A DNA stretch of 64,000 bases from assembly GCA_036924085.1 (NCBI GenBank), contig JAVGWX010000006.1, positions 35,026,033 through 35,090,032 on the forward strand. Direction: 5' to 3'. This DNA comes from Ariolimax columbianus. Lineage: Eukaryota; Mollusca; Gastropoda; Stylommatophora; Arionidae. This document shows, in pieces, positions 23,201 through 38,200 of this stretch. Every line of letters starts with the position of its first letter. The first letter of the stretch is position 1. Under the pieces are notes generated by a model that saw only the letters and a list, made by a program, of their open reading frames with translations, made no database searches and was not told the origin of the DNA. Made by a program: the position numbers and the translations under genes.

Positions 23201-26200
23201 GTAGATCGGTTGACACGTTTGAGTGTAGCACTCATAAGTTGCAGTTCAAGATCATAAGAGAATTTGTCAAACATTAAGAATTGTATTTTGTGCCATTCTT
23301 TGCATGTGCCCAGGCCAGTATCAGCAGTGAAGCACTCAGTCAGTCAAAAATAAGCAAAGGAAGGCCAAAGAACAGTTGAAGATGAGACCTAGAGTCCAAT
23401 ACAAGAAGAGTTGGAAGAAGCTGAAACAAACTGGAGAAAATTGCACAGGGCAGGACTGCTTGGAAAAGATCGTTGATGGCCTGTGCATCCAAACATATTA
23501 ACAGTAAAGAAAACTTCATGTGCCAGTGCCATGCTGGTTAGTTCATTCTATCATGTATCTTCCTCTCGACTTCTCGTAAAATGGAGGACATCAATACTAT
23601 TTATATCATCACCATGGCAAACAATGTAAATAACAAAATATTATCCTTTTAATTATCACAACTTTTATGTCTTCTTAATGTTTAAATTTCAGCAATCTAT
23701 GCTGCCATTGGTATTATATTTCTACTTATAATATTGTGGATTGCTGGGAAGTATTTTTACAGGTATACATTTTTCTTGTTTATTAAGCATTGAATTTATG
23801 TGTTTTATAGATATAACTCCTGTGTTTTGATTTCATAGGGGCCGAAGATACCGTAAATGAGCTTGATAGTAGCCAGCTATTAGTCGCTGGCTGCTTACAT
23901 CAACGAACTATAGCTGATGACCCTATTCTACGTCCAAGTGGTATCTCAGAAAATAGATAGCCCCTTTGCAGCTTGGCTGAAAAAAAAGGAATTTTCTTCT
24001 TTGTTCGTTCTCAATCTCCCACTACCAAGTCCGGAAAAGGGCTTTACAAGTAGCAGGATGTTGTCTACAGAATGGAATGCCCTGTGTCGCAGTATACAGT
24101 ATGACTACGATATTTGAACCTTTCGGTTCGACACATCTGACTTCAGCAGACATTATTCAGTACCGGGTTAGCCTTCGTTTTCCCCAGTCTTCTCTGTTGC
24201 AGCCTGTTATCCAGGATCACCACATGGAGGTTTTTTTTGTTATTTTTTAAATTTTCCCTGTTCGCCTTATTATTTTATTCCCCAAGGCGGTGGGCATTGA
24301 CTACGGTTTTTATTTTGCACCTGTTGGCCCAGTACATCTGACTTTGGCATGCATTTTATGAAAGGGCCTGCATCCTCCTGCATTTTCTAAGGGTTTGCTT
24401 CTCGGGGTAACGACCGGTGCTGTGATGGGATCGAACCCAGTACCTTCGGAAGGTCAGCCGTGTCAAATAACCACTAGCCCACGCCGTCCTCCACCGTGTG
24501 GATGTGGAAAAGTGTACTGACAGCTCTGGTTTGCTGGTCCATATGCTAGCAGTCAGCTATGGGTCGCTGACTACTGCAGCTCATGCACTGCTCAGCATCT
24601 TGATCCCAGAAAAGGAATTGAATAGGGAGGGTCAGCCGGGTCCCAAAAATGATGTGGTGAAACTGGACATATAGGGCCGAAGGGCGCAGAAATCACAGTC
24701 TCACTGTATACTTTAGCACAACGTACAAAAAATTCTTTCAGGATGAACACAGAAGAAAATTACATAGAAACAAAGAGGTGCAATTGTCACTTTCTACTGA
24801 TTCCAATTTTAAGCTGTCTTGAGTTCAGCATGCAAGACTTCAGTTGCCATGTCTTCTTCTTTCATTGTTCATCACTAAATGTTCTTCTCCTGTGGGTTCC
24901 AATCCAGCACATATCTGGTTATATTGTTAGGCTTATTCCCAAGGGCTTATGACATTGGTTTTAATTGTTGTCCTTGGTCTCCGACTTGCTGATGTGTTAT
25001 TTGCAACAGGTCTGAGTTTGTTATTACATCGAACCATCTAATACGAAGTATGCGATGGAGACCTCTTGGTGCAGGTCTGCAGTCTGGATGTGATACATGC
25101 CATGTTTCAGAGGCATAGAGTGTGACATTCAATTAATCAATCACAATCTTTCAGCTTCCTATAGAGCACAGGTCTTCAACAAATTCATCCTATCCTGAGT
25201 CATTCGTTCCAGCTGTTCACGTCTTCCCTGTTTCCTTTAACTTTGTCTCGAGATTTCTTCTCCATGTATATTTTGATGTTTGCCTCTACCACTCCAGAAC
25301 AGAGTAACGTTATCAGCTGGTTTCCGTAATGTGTATCATATCCAATCCCAGCAGTGCATGAGCTGCAGTGGTCAGCGACTCATAGCTGACTGCAAGTGTC
25401 AGGGCCAGCGAACCAAAGCTGCCAAGACCCTTCTATACCTCCACGCGGTGACCATGGATAACAGGCTGCAGCAGGGCAGACTGGCTAAGGAGAAGGGATC
25501 GAAGAGGAAATGCTAACCCAGGTACTCAAAAAATGCTTGCTGAAGTCGGATGTGTTGGACCGAAAGGTGCAAATATCGCAGTCAAACTGTTAACTACGAC
25601 ACAACGCATTCCGTTCTCTGGACTACATTCTGCTACTTAAGCCCTTTCAGTGTTTGGTAGTGGGAGATTGAGAATGAACGAAGCCATGCCAAGCTATATC
25701 CAATGCCAATCTCTTCTCCTCACATAATGTTCCACTGATATCAGTCTGGTTCTTTCAACAGTTCCATATTAGTGTTCTTATCATACCATTTCAATCCCAT
25801 TATTCTGTATAGGTATCCATTTATGAAAGTATGTACACTTTTGGTTGTTGCTTTTGTTCTCCATGTATCAGAGCCATACAATAGCATGGGCTTTACATTG
25901 GAATTGTAGATTTGTATTTTGAGTTGTTGTTGTTCAATGCCCACAATGAGAAAGTTTACTCTTTTGTGCACCCTAAAGAGGACGTTAAGTGGCAGGTTGT
26001 AGTAACTTTCCCCACTTCCCAAGCATACTGATAAAGGTGGACCAGAGTCCTCCAGGCGGTTGTGCTATGCTTGGCTTCATCTGTGTGTCTTTCACTACTA
26101 TGGGGATCACATCAATCCATATCTCGTCAGCCAGGCTACCTTGAAAACAGCCTGTTTCCAGGGAACACTAGATGGAAGAGAGATTGTGATCTTGGTCAGT

Positions 26201-29200
26201 GTATTGTGCCTGGCCCTGATGTGACATCCTGGTCAGTATGTTGTGCCTGACTGTACTAATGTGTCAGTTCACCTTGTATTTTTAGAGTATCACATTATTG
26301 TTGATCAAACAGTTTGGTTAAATCAGTTAATTCTTATACTTTTAACTGCTACTTTATGAGACATGCACCCTATATTACATTTTTCTCACTGTCTGTGTGG
26401 GGAGAACAGACAAACAGTAGACCATGTTCCCCAGGTCTATCGACTCTGAGAGGAGCAGAATGATAGTGTGGCCTTCTCTGGCCTAGTTGATGGATAAACT
26501 GTATGGTGATAATAAATGCTTGAGATAGTCCGCTAAGTTTATGATTGCAATAAATGTGATTATTTTAGAATGAACAATGAATAAGATATTTTCCAACAAC
26601 AATGAACGTATGAACATGGTCTAACTTAAACAAGCAGAATTATGACATTCAATTATGTTTGTAAATATAAACATATATAGCCTAACATTAACTCAAGTAA
26701 CAAAGCTTATTCTTTATGGTTTTCTGTTCATACAAGTAATCGATTCTTACAGCGAAGGGACCATTATCAGGAACAGGATTGTGGAATCAGGATTGGTGAA
26801 TGCTTGGAATGCATTGCCACGGGAGGTAGTGGAGGCAAGGACAATTAATATATTTAAGAATAAATTGGATGCGCATAGCTTTTAGAGCAAGGTGATGTAA
26901 GTGAAACCAGTTGTATACAGACTCTGAAGAGTCTTCTAAACCAGTATAAAGATGTTAAGTTAAGAATCATTCGTATATCTTGATATCAATATAGACAAAG
27001 TAGGACGTGCAGATAAATGTATCAAAATAGGAATACAAAAAGTGAAATTGTGGAATTTATGGAAATAAAAAGAAATTAAGTTCAACACAAAAAAATTAAA
27101 ATTTAATCTCCAATAATTAGTCCATTATTTTGTTTGGCTTTGAAAAATAAAGAACAATAGAAATAACAATGAAAAAGATATTCACTTTCAAAAATGGGTG
27201 TCTGCATAGAATATAGACATTTACAGGAGAAGTAGAGGTATAGAAAGGTCTTACAGCTCTGGTTTGTTGACCCTGACACTTGCAGTCAGCTATTTGTCGC
27301 TGACTGCTGCACTGCTCAGCACCTTGATCCAGGACCACAATTTGGCTTGGCTTGGCTTTGTTCGTTCTCAATCTCCTGCTACCAAACCTTGACACAGGCC
27401 TAAGTAGCAGAATGTAGTCCAGAGAACGGAATGCGTTGTGTCATAGTTTACAGCTTGACTACGATATTTGCACCTTTCGGTCCAACACATATGTCTTCAG
27501 CAAGCATTTTTTTTAGTACCGGGTTAGCATTCCCTCTTCGATTCTTTCTCCTTAGCCAGTCTGCACTGTTGCAGCCTGTTAGCCAGGATCACTGTGTGGA
27601 GGTGTAAAAGGGTCTTGGTAGCTCTGGTCCGCTGGCCCTAGCGCTAGCAGTCAGCTATGGGTCGCTGACCGCTGGAGCTGATGCACTGCTCAGCACATTG
27701 ATCCCGGACCACAATTTGAGGTCGGATGTTGTTATTGAATGCCCACGATGAGTATGTTTACTCTTTTGTGCACCCTGAAAAGAGGTGCTGATGAAGGTGG
27801 ACCGGAGTCCTCCAGGCTGTTGTGCTATACTTAGTTTCATCTGTGTTGCTCACTACTTCAGGGATCACGTCAATCCAGACTTTGTTAACCACACTATCAT
27901 GAAACAGCCTGTTTCCAGAGAGAACTGCAAGAAAGTGAGATGGGGGTCTTGGTTAGTATGTTCACTTGACCCTGACTAACATTAATCAGACATTAGCCGA
28001 ATCAGAGAGTAACCCTGCTATATACCACATGGGAAGAAAAGTCATTGATTAATTGATGCAGGATTCATATATTCCTCTCGGCGTGGTCAAGTGACACGGC
28101 TCACAACCAGAAGGTGCTGGGTTCAATCCCAATCACAGCACTGACCGTTACCCCGGGGAAGCAAACCCTTAGAAAATGCAGGAGGAAGCAGATCCTTACA
28201 TAAAATGCTTGCTGAAGTTAGATGCACTGGGCCGACAGGCGCAAAATAAAAACCACAGTGCAATGCACACCGCCCTGGAGATTAGAAAAACAAGGCGACC
28301 ACACAAAAAAAATTATATATATATACCTATATCTTGTAGACACTGACTAACAGATGACTTGTATAATCTTTGCAATCCTCTTATGAAATGTAATGTTTTC
28401 TACAGGACGGGCTACATACGTCGAGTCCTGTTTTTCTGGAGAACAGATAACATGATGTCTGTAAGTTTTGTATGCTTGTTCTTTCTGTGTGTTTTCTTAT
28501 TTGTAATAATAATAGTTGTCCACCGCAAGTAAAAATGACGACAGCATCAAACTTGTGCTGGAATATGTGATCATATGACTATAAAGTCTAATCCTGGCAC
28601 AGTGGGCTATGCTGCACTTGAGACACACATGTGGAGAGTCAGCTGTCTGGTCGTCGTGCATTTTGTTCTTTCATGAGGTTCGCTTTCTCTGAGCCTCAGT
28701 GAAGATAATTTTGCTCTGCAATCTGACCACGTTGTGTGATGTTATCACCACGTTGTGTGATGTTATCACCACGTTGTGTGATGTTATCTCGTCTCACAGA
28801 ACTATTCTGTGATATCATCTCCCAGGACGTCGCGTCAATCTTCTTCTTCTTCTCATTCGCACATTAAAAAAAATTACTACTACACGTGGAAGGCCAGTTC
28901 TCTAGATAAAGATTCCTGTAGTGGAGATTTCTTCAAGGCTCCCAAACAGTTTTGTGTGGAGGTTCGTCACTGTTCACCAGTGCTCAGTACGCAATTAGCT
29001 AAGCATATATCAGTCTTTGCAGGATATGTTCGACTGTTTATGCTGCTTACCCGCACATACACATGGGGGATGGAAGAAATTTTAGCATGGCCTGCGTAAG
29101 TGCCCATTTATCTGTTATGTCCCATTCTCATGTGGAACAGGAGATTACTTGTTCCTCTCGATCAAGGCAGTGATAGTTGTCTCTTATCTGATAATAGTCT

Positions 29201-32200
29201 TCTTGAGTTCTGCCACAATACTCTAGCTGTAGTGCCCTGCTCTTCCATTGTTCTTTGTTAGGTTTACCTTGGCTTCCCCGCTCATCTATTTCCCTATAGG
29301 TTCCAGTCCAATGCATGTGTGTTAATATTTCCTGACTTCTTTCTGAAGATGTATTACATCCATCTTTACTTTTTCTCCTCAATCTCCGAGGAGTTGAGAC
29401 TGACATCTGGTCAGGCAAAACATACTGATCAGACTATGTTAGTCAGGTTCAGGTGACACATACTGATCAGACTATGTTAGTCAGGGTCAAGTGACACATA
29501 CTGATCAGACTATGTTAGTCAGGATCAGGTGACACATACTGATCAGACTATGTTAGTCAGGGTCTGGCAACACATACTGATCAGGCTATGTTAGTCAGGG
29601 TCTGGCAACACATACTGATCAGACTATGTTAGTCAGGGTCAGGTGACACATACTAACCAAGACCCACCTTACTTCCTAGCAGTTCTCTCTAGAAACAGGC
29701 TGTTTCTTAGCAGTCTGGCTAATGAGGTGGGGATTGTCACTGTGATCACTATAGTGGTGAGCTTACTGATGAGCCTCACATTACACTACAGTGGTCCACC
29801 ATCTCAAGTATGCCTCAGGATGCTGGGGGAACCACTGTAAACTACCACCGAGAAAGTCATCAAAAGTACCTAACGCAAGTGCGATTGGGGATCAAGATGC
29901 TGAACAACTCATGAGCTGCAGTGGTAAGCGACCCATAGCTGACTGCTAGCGTCAGGGCCAGCGAAACAGAGCTGCCAAGACCCTTCTACACCTCCATGCG
30001 GTGATCCTGGATAACAGGCTGCAGCAGGGCAGACTGGCTAAGGAGAAGGGATCGAAGAGGGAAGGCTAACCCGATATTCAAAAATTGTTTGCTGGTCCGA
30101 TATGTTGGACCGAAAGGTGAAAATATCGCAGTAAAGCTGTAAACTATGACACAACGTATTCCGCTCTCTGGACTACATTCTGCTACTTAAGCCCTTTTAG
30201 GGTTTGGTAGCGGGAGATTGAGAACGAACGAAGCCGAGCCAAATACGATTGGCCTGTTGACCGAAAGGTACAAATATTGCAGTCAACCTTAAACTAGCGA
30301 CACAACGCATTCTGTTCTTTGGACTACATCCTGCTACTTACAAAGCCCTGTTCAGGGCTTGGTAGCGGGATATTGACAATGAACGTAGAAGAAGAAGTAC
30401 GATTGTCATTAGGAACAACAATCTCACGCTGTATTGGTTGTTGTCGAGTTCTATTTCTATAGATCTGAGTTTGATACAATATCTGTCCATCTAATACAAA
30501 GTATGTGATGAAGACATTTGCTGGTGATGGTCTGCAGTCTGTAAGTCATACGGTTAGCCATATGCCATGTTTCTAAGCCATGTAGCAGGACTGGTTTATT
30601 GTCGTTGGAGAATACTGCAGAGTTTTATATTGTGTGAAGAGAGTTGAAAGCAGATCGGGCTTTGTTAATCCTGGCATTAACATCTTGGTTTGTTTTGCTT
30701 CGTGAATGGCGACTTGTTTTATCCAAGAGCCGCTTAACTTGTGACATGTCAACTTTTATTTTTAATATCATTCTTATGGTATTTTGTGCTTTGTACTGTA
30801 CTATCTCGACTCCATTACTAACCAGACCATCACGTCAGTGTCATGCCCAATACACTGACCAAGACCACAACTCTTTCCTATATAGCATTCCCTGGAAATA
30901 TTCTGTTTTCAAGGTGGTCTGACTAACGAGATGTGGATTGACATTATCCCTGTAGTAGTAAGCAACACGCAGTTGAAGTCAAGCATAGCAAAATAGCGTG
31001 GAGGATTTGGATCCACCTCTGCTTAGGATTTGAGGAAAGCTACTGCAACACCCTACTTTATGCACTTTTTAGGGCGCACAAAAAGAGTGAACATACTCAC
31101 TGTGGCCATTCATTAACAGCAACAGTCTCGGCTCCATTATGAACAACAATGAAGACTGCCAAAAAGAAGTCAGGAGAAGAATAGCCATGGCAATGTAGAG
31201 ATTAAATAAAATGAGGGACATATGGCAGAACACTAACAAACCAAAAAAAAAATTTAAAAAAAAAAAAAAATCCTGCAGACATGCATTTTCCCTATGGTAA
31301 TATACGGATGTGAAACTTGACCATCACACAAACTCTAAAGAAAAAAATTGAATCCTTTGAGCTAAAATGTTACAGGAAAGTTCTCAGAATAATGTGGATA
31401 GGGGAAAAGAAAAACATGGATGTCCTAAGGAAGCTTGATATAGATAAAAATTGACTCAGAAGCATGATTACATCTAGGTAACAAAAATACTTTGACCACA
31501 TCAAATGCCACAACGGTTTAGAAAAAAACTATGCTGGACGGTTAATGGTTCGCGGAAAACGAAGCAGAGGCGGACCAAAGAGAAGATGGAGGCAAGCCAT
31601 CAAAGATGTACTGAAGATGACGGTGATGGAAATGGGAGAACTGAACAAAGGTCGAGAGTCTTACAAAGTGGCTGTGGTGAAATTAATGTTTTACAAAAGA
31701 CATGCTACATGATGACTGACTGTACTTTGCTGAAATACGAACCTCAAATAAACAAAAAATGCATCACAGACTGTATGGACATTTGCATTGCACCAATGTG
31801 TTGCATCGCAGTATTTTCGAACCACTGTTTGGTATATGTGTTTCAAGTGCTATAAAAATAGTCATCATTCCGATGAATTATTAAAAGTGAGGTCAGGCTG
31901 TGGCGGCACTGTGGATTAAAACACAATATTTTCAACACCTACTTCTACACCTCACGGTAGAAGAGGAGTAAGTAAGTATTTTCAACACCTTTTCCTAATC
32001 CGGGAAAAAAACATGAAAAAAAACTTGTAAAAGTTGATTAAGGTTGAGTTAAATCAAAATTTTAAAATGGGTATGGTCAGATACCGCACTGAGACGAGAA
32101 CACAAACAAAACCTACGTTACGACCAATAGGCCTTCATCAGGGACAACAATACTGAACTAACAAATCAACATAAAAGAAAAAATGGTAAACTCATCTGTT

Positions 32201-35200
32201 TCTGATAGTAGACCCAGTCTGTCTAAGCGACCGGTTGAGCCAGATGCTGACTATTTTTCTAATCCTTATCTCCTCTTTGTCTTGTCTTCTTCTTTTTTAA
32301 ATTTGGCTCATTATTTGTACCCATATCACCATTTGGGAACTCCTTGTTTGGCAGCTATTGGCTTATCTGGCCTCCTCATATGTCCAACACCTCTCTGGAC
32401 ATTGTCACTTTCGCTCACCCATTTGCATTCTAGGGTCAGATAGGCCAATAGGCAAGGAAGACCAGAGACTCACATGTGATATCCAGCTAAGTACATTTTT
32501 TTTAGCTCCTTTACATGCTCATATTTTTATTTTATGTATTCTTCCCTTCTTCTATAAGTTGCTAGCTCATATATTTTTGTTCGCTGCCCCTGATGAAGGC
32601 TTCTTTGTTGTAACGTAGGTTTTGTATTTGTATTTGTGTTAGTTTTCATCTTAGTGTAGTATCTGAGCATATCTACACGTATTTATGTTTTTTAACACAA
32701 TACATTATTAAAGACTTATGCTGTCTACTTTTATGGTCCATGTAGCTAAATGATATTAGTTGGAATATCTCACTGTTGATGAAGGTAGGTCAGCTTTTGA
32801 AAAAATCTTTTGTAATGCTTCAGTATTAATTCTTTCTTTTTTTTTACACACAGGATCTCGGCACCCCTACAAACATTAGTCAGGTGGACAATGCTGCTGC
32901 GCCAGACAGTGGGAGGGTCGTGAAAGAAAGATTGAAGTCTCTAGACACATTTAGAGGGTACTTACTTACATACTTAGTCGCTCCTCTTCTACCGTGAGGT
33001 GTAGAGGTTTCTCTATGTTTTGACTTGTAATCGGTTTTTTTTTAAAGACAAACAGGTGATTAGCCTGTTGTGTCTTTGCATGGTGGAGGGGCTGCCTCCT
33101 TACAGCCTCCATGCCTGCCAACCTGGTTTTGTCCACGGCTGCTTATTTATTCCCAGCTAACCTCCAAATTAGGAGGCCTTTCAGCAATCCGCAACCCTGC
33201 TGGCGCGCCTGGTAGGAGGTAGGTTCCTCCCCCAGGACAATTAGAGGGTATGAGCCGAAATTGTACACGTTTAGGAATATATTAGTTTGATCACATTACT
33301 TGTTCATTGATCAGAATAGATAAAAGACTTTTAAGGAAAGAGACAGATTATTTAGATATCTGAAACAAATTGATATTTTGCAGCAGAAATAGATTATAAT
33401 AATCAGTGCTGTTGGTCTGCAGATAAATAAAAGTAAAACACAACAACTCACAAACCCCAACTTCTCAAAGCAGGTCATCAACTTGGAAAGAAAACCATTG
33501 AGGATATCAACTTCTATATCTACCTAGGTTGAGAGATAATTGCCAACTATATATATAAAGTCACTACTGCTGTACGGAGCAGAAACTTGGCGAACGACAA
33601 AGGTAATACAGAGAAAACTCCAGTCATTCATCAATAAATGTCTACAGAGGATAATGGATATAGGCTGGCAAGATATGGTGAGGAACAAAGACCCATTGAA
33701 AAGAAGCCAGTGGAGCAACAGATTAAATGTAGAAAATGGAGTTGGATAGGACACACACTACTGAAAGCACCAGTAAATGTAGCCAGACAGGCCTTGCCAT
33801 GGAATCCACAAGGGAAGAGGAAGCTATATAGACCAAGAAACGCCTGGGAAATAAACTGAAAATGAACTTTGGTCCCTGAACCTCAAATGGAGGGAGGACA
33901 AAAGGACAGCTCAAGATTGAACATGCTGGAGGAGGGTTGTCAATGGCATATGCCCTGAAAGATGCGACCAAACATTGATTGATTGATTAATAGTAAAGTA
34001 AAGTAACCCATAGCATTACTGCCGTAGGGGTGTGGCTTGGCTTGGCTTCGTTCATTCTCAATCTCCCAATACCAAACACTGAAAGGGCTTAAGTAGCAGA
34101 ATGTAGTCCAGAGAACGGAATGTATTGTGCCGTAGTTTACAGCTTGACTGCGATATTTGCACCTTTCGGTCCAACACATCCGACTTCAGCAAGCATTTTT
34201 TGAGTACCGGGTTAGCATTCCCTCTTCGATCCCTTCTCCTTAGCCAGTCTGCCTTGCTGCAGCCTGTTATCCAGGATTACTGTGTGGAGGTGTAGAAGGG
34301 TCTTGGCAGCTTTGGTTTGCTGGCCCTGATAGTAGCAGTCAGCTATGAGTTGCTGACCACTGCAGCTCATGCGCTACTTAGCATCTTGATCATTTGTAGG
34401 GGTGTGAGATGTTAACGATCTCACATTTCAAAGGCTCGGCTATATGAAGGCGGTAGCCATCTCCTCTCCCTCGCAGCTTTTACTTCCCGGATTGAACCGG
34501 TACCCATTTAAGGTTGGATTGACCCGGGAGCCATTGCGGTCTTAAAAAACATTACCGCCTCAACTGGGGAATGAACCCAGGATCACTCAGATGCGAAGCC
34601 AGCACGCTAATTGATTAATGCCACCATGTAGAAGAGGAGCGACTAAGTAAGTAAGTAAGTATGTAAAATAAGGGGTACAAAATAATATTTCAGTTTACAT
34701 ATTAAAAACTGTTGACAACTCTCAATCCCCTTCTTAATAACCAATAACCATATAAGATACTAAACCGATGCAAACTACTGAATTAGCACATTCCCTATAT
34801 GGAGTCGATACAGAGCCACCTAGGCATTGTGACATTAATAATGTGCGAAAATGTGTCTATCAAATTTTCATATTTATGCTGCGATTTGAGCATCAACAAT
34901 CGAGGTCACATCATTTTTTAATTTGAAAACTGCTTAAAAATGTGTCCTCTGTTGTTCATTTTGTACTACCCAGTTTAGTAAGTGTCTTACTCGTGTGCTG
35001 CAGTTAATATAATTAGAAGTTGCTGTTAGTTTTATTCTCATGATGGTTACTGCATTTTTATGACAGGTGAATATTTTTTCCAGTACAATAAGCTTTACCA
35101 GTCACAAAATTTACATGTTAATGATACTACTTTCATTAAAAATTATATTATCAGTTTCCATAAGATAATTTTTATTTAAAAATTTATTTAGAATTTGGTG

Positions 35201-38200
35201 CAATAAAATTGAAAATACTTTTAAAAACCAACTTACTTTCCGTGTCCAAGCACCATATTATACTGTATGCATCAAGCATTCAGTGACATGGATTGCCTTG
35301 TCATTTGCCTCCAGCATGTTGCACCTATTGCATGTTTCCTGAAGGTTCATGCAGGTCACCAGGTGGTCTCGGTCCTGTATTGCGCCACAATCACATGTGT
35401 CATCATCTGTGTTTCACCATCGTTTCATATTTCTCTTCCACCGGGATACACCAGTTCAGAGTCTGTTCAGTGACTTCCATGTTCCACTTTACGTTCTGTA
35501 AACAACCAGTTTCTTTTACATTTCCTTTCTCTAAAAGCTATGTGCATCCAATCTATTCTTAAATGCATTAATTGTCCCTGCCTCCACTACTTCTTGTGGC
35601 AATGCATTCCAAGCATTCACCACTCTCTGATTAAACAAATATTTCCTAATATCTAATCTGGACCTTTCTTTAGTTAATTTGTAGCTATGCCCTCTTGTTC
35701 TTGTAGGTGGTTGTATTTTTTAAAATTTGTTATAGTTCAACTAATCCGTTCCTTTGATTATCTTATAAACCTGTATTAAGTCACCTCAAATTCTTCTCTT
35801 TTCTAGACACTGTAGTCTGGTTTTTCTGAGTCTTTCCTCATTACTGTAATTCTGGAATTCCACTATCACTTTGTGGCTCTTCTTTGTATCCTTTCCAGCA
35901 TGTTTATTTCCCCTCTACGATAAGAACTCCTCACCTGTACACAGTACTCCATTCTGGGTCTAACTAATGCTTTATACAGTTTGACTATCACTTTCTTACT
36001 CCTATGTTTAATATTTCATTTTATAATATCTAACATTGCATTTGCCTTTTTCACTGCTACCTGGACTTGCTCACTCACCTTACCTGTATGATCTATTATA
36101 ACCCCTAGGTCCCTTTCCTTTTCAATCATTCTAATATTGTTCTCGCCCATTCTGTAATTATGTTCCATATTGGATCTACCCATGTGGATGACTGTACATT
36201 TATCTACAGTAAACTCCATTTGCTAGCTCGCAGACCATTCTAAAATTATATCTAAATCCGATCTCAATATATCCACTTCTGTTTTAGATGAGACACTACT
36301 GCATAGTTCTGTGTCATCAGTGAATTTTGCAATCATAGATCCGATATCAATGTTCAAATTGTTTATATCAAGAACAATATTAGTCCCAAAACTGAGCCCT
36401 GTGGCACACTACTCTTTACTTCACACCACTCAGAGTGTGTAACAGATCTTAGCTGTAGAGACAATATATAGGTTGAAGATTAGACAACCATTTATTTCTT
36501 TCTTCTTCACGGGATTTGAGTCAGTGCAGCTGAACTCAGTCCCCCCAGAATTTGAGTACCAAAACAAACCATATGAAACCTGACGTAAGTTATAGGCCAT
36601 GTGTCAACACCTGGAATGGTAGTGGTTAGAGATACGTAGACTTGTTGCCACTGACAAACCCGCGTCATCTGGAAACCACACGGATAGGATAGGGGCTAAT
36701 GGCAAACAGAAGGACAAAAACCCGGCGATTTTGGAAACACGTAATCTGGGAGGCAGATCGAGTATAAATCCCAGCGTAGAGAGACGTGAAGATCATTACT
36801 GGAGAAGAGATTCGAAAGTGACGCTCAGTGGAGTGTAGGCTGCGAAGAGAAAAGACTTGTCTTCAGAGATTAGATGAGAAGACTTTAGAGAGACGCTTAG
36901 TGAAGGGCAGGCAATGCAGTTGAGGCAGATTTGAGTTGAGAACCACAGAGAGAAAACATTTCACTTTAGAGACAGAGGTACTTTGGAAAGAGACGCTCAG
37001 TGGAGGGCAGGCAATGCAGTTGAGGCAGATTTGAGTTGAGAACCACAGAGAGAGAACATTTCACTTTAGAGACAGAGGTACTTTGGAAAGAGACGCTCAG
37101 TGGAGGGCAGGCGACGAAGATATGCAGTTGAGAGATTTGAGTTGACATTTAGGTGATGGAGAGAGGCAGTTGAGATGGACACGCAGCAAGCAAGGTGACT
37201 ACCCTGATATTATGTAGCGGTCATAATTACAAGTCGTCAGTAGCTTATAGAGGCAGTCTTCCAGTCATTCCATTCATCATATTAGCGCAGTCCCCCTGAT
37301 CACGTCAACATCACCTTGATCACGTGAATGTAAGTCGTCAGTCGCAGCTAGAGGCAGTTTGACAGTGATCCCATGGATCATATTTCGTGCAGTCTATCCT
37401 GACTACTTTGAGACCACGTTGAGACCACTTTGATCTACCGCCGACAAAGAGGAAAAGACCAGGAACGTCATACCTGGGTTCAGAACCTACGAACTTTACC
37501 ATCAGCATCAATCCGCAACTAAATTCGATCGCAGAAGCCCAGATTAGCAGACCTGATTAGGAGGCCAGATCAGCAGACCAGATTAGCAGACCAGATTAGG
37601 AGAATGGGGTATTGTGATGTATAAATGGTGAAAGAATTTAAGTTTCTAGAGAGTTTATAGTGGGCAGTTTTACTTGATTAAATAATCTGTTGTATTGTGT
37701 TTATATTTAGTGTTACTTGAATTTGTTTAGAGTGAGTGTAGAGTGAAATAGAATAGAGCAGACCCCTTTACCGTCTGCAACAGAACTCCATCAAATCAAC
37801 CGGCTCTGGCACAAGTACTCCTTATTTTTGCCCACTCTCTGCCTTCTTCCTATTAACCAATTTTCAATCCATTTGGCAACTTCTCCACCTATTCCATGTG
37901 ATTTTAACTTTGTATGGTAGATGATGTCCGGGGGCAGGTTCCTCCCGAAGTTCCATCTCTGTGGTCTGCATCAATTCATGCCATCTCTCGATACGGCGAC
38001 TTTCAGGATTTGTCTGAATGAGTTGTGTTGATTTTAGGAAGCTATGTCTGGATTTGAGTCTTGTGCTCTGTACCCAATGTCCAAACATTGGGTGCCTTGA
38101 GTCATCATACTCCTGTTTTTCTCGCACTTTTAAAAAAGAAGTGCAAGAAACATTTTTTCTCCTTCTTTTAAGAGACTGTATATTTATGAACATCAGAGGG

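Larger units (their letters stand above)
35476..37925 (-). mobile_element. CR1-like LINE, longest copy, split by an LTR-like insert
   Basis: The 3' half lies at 35476-36437 and the reverse-transcriptase part continues at 37783-37925. On the - strand: [20 protein letters not shown] (about 37880), then VPQGSVLG (about 36395), [20 protein letters not shown] (about 36090) and NAWNALP-like sequence (about 35600). The catalytic ADD segment is degenerate. Confidence 0.85.
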
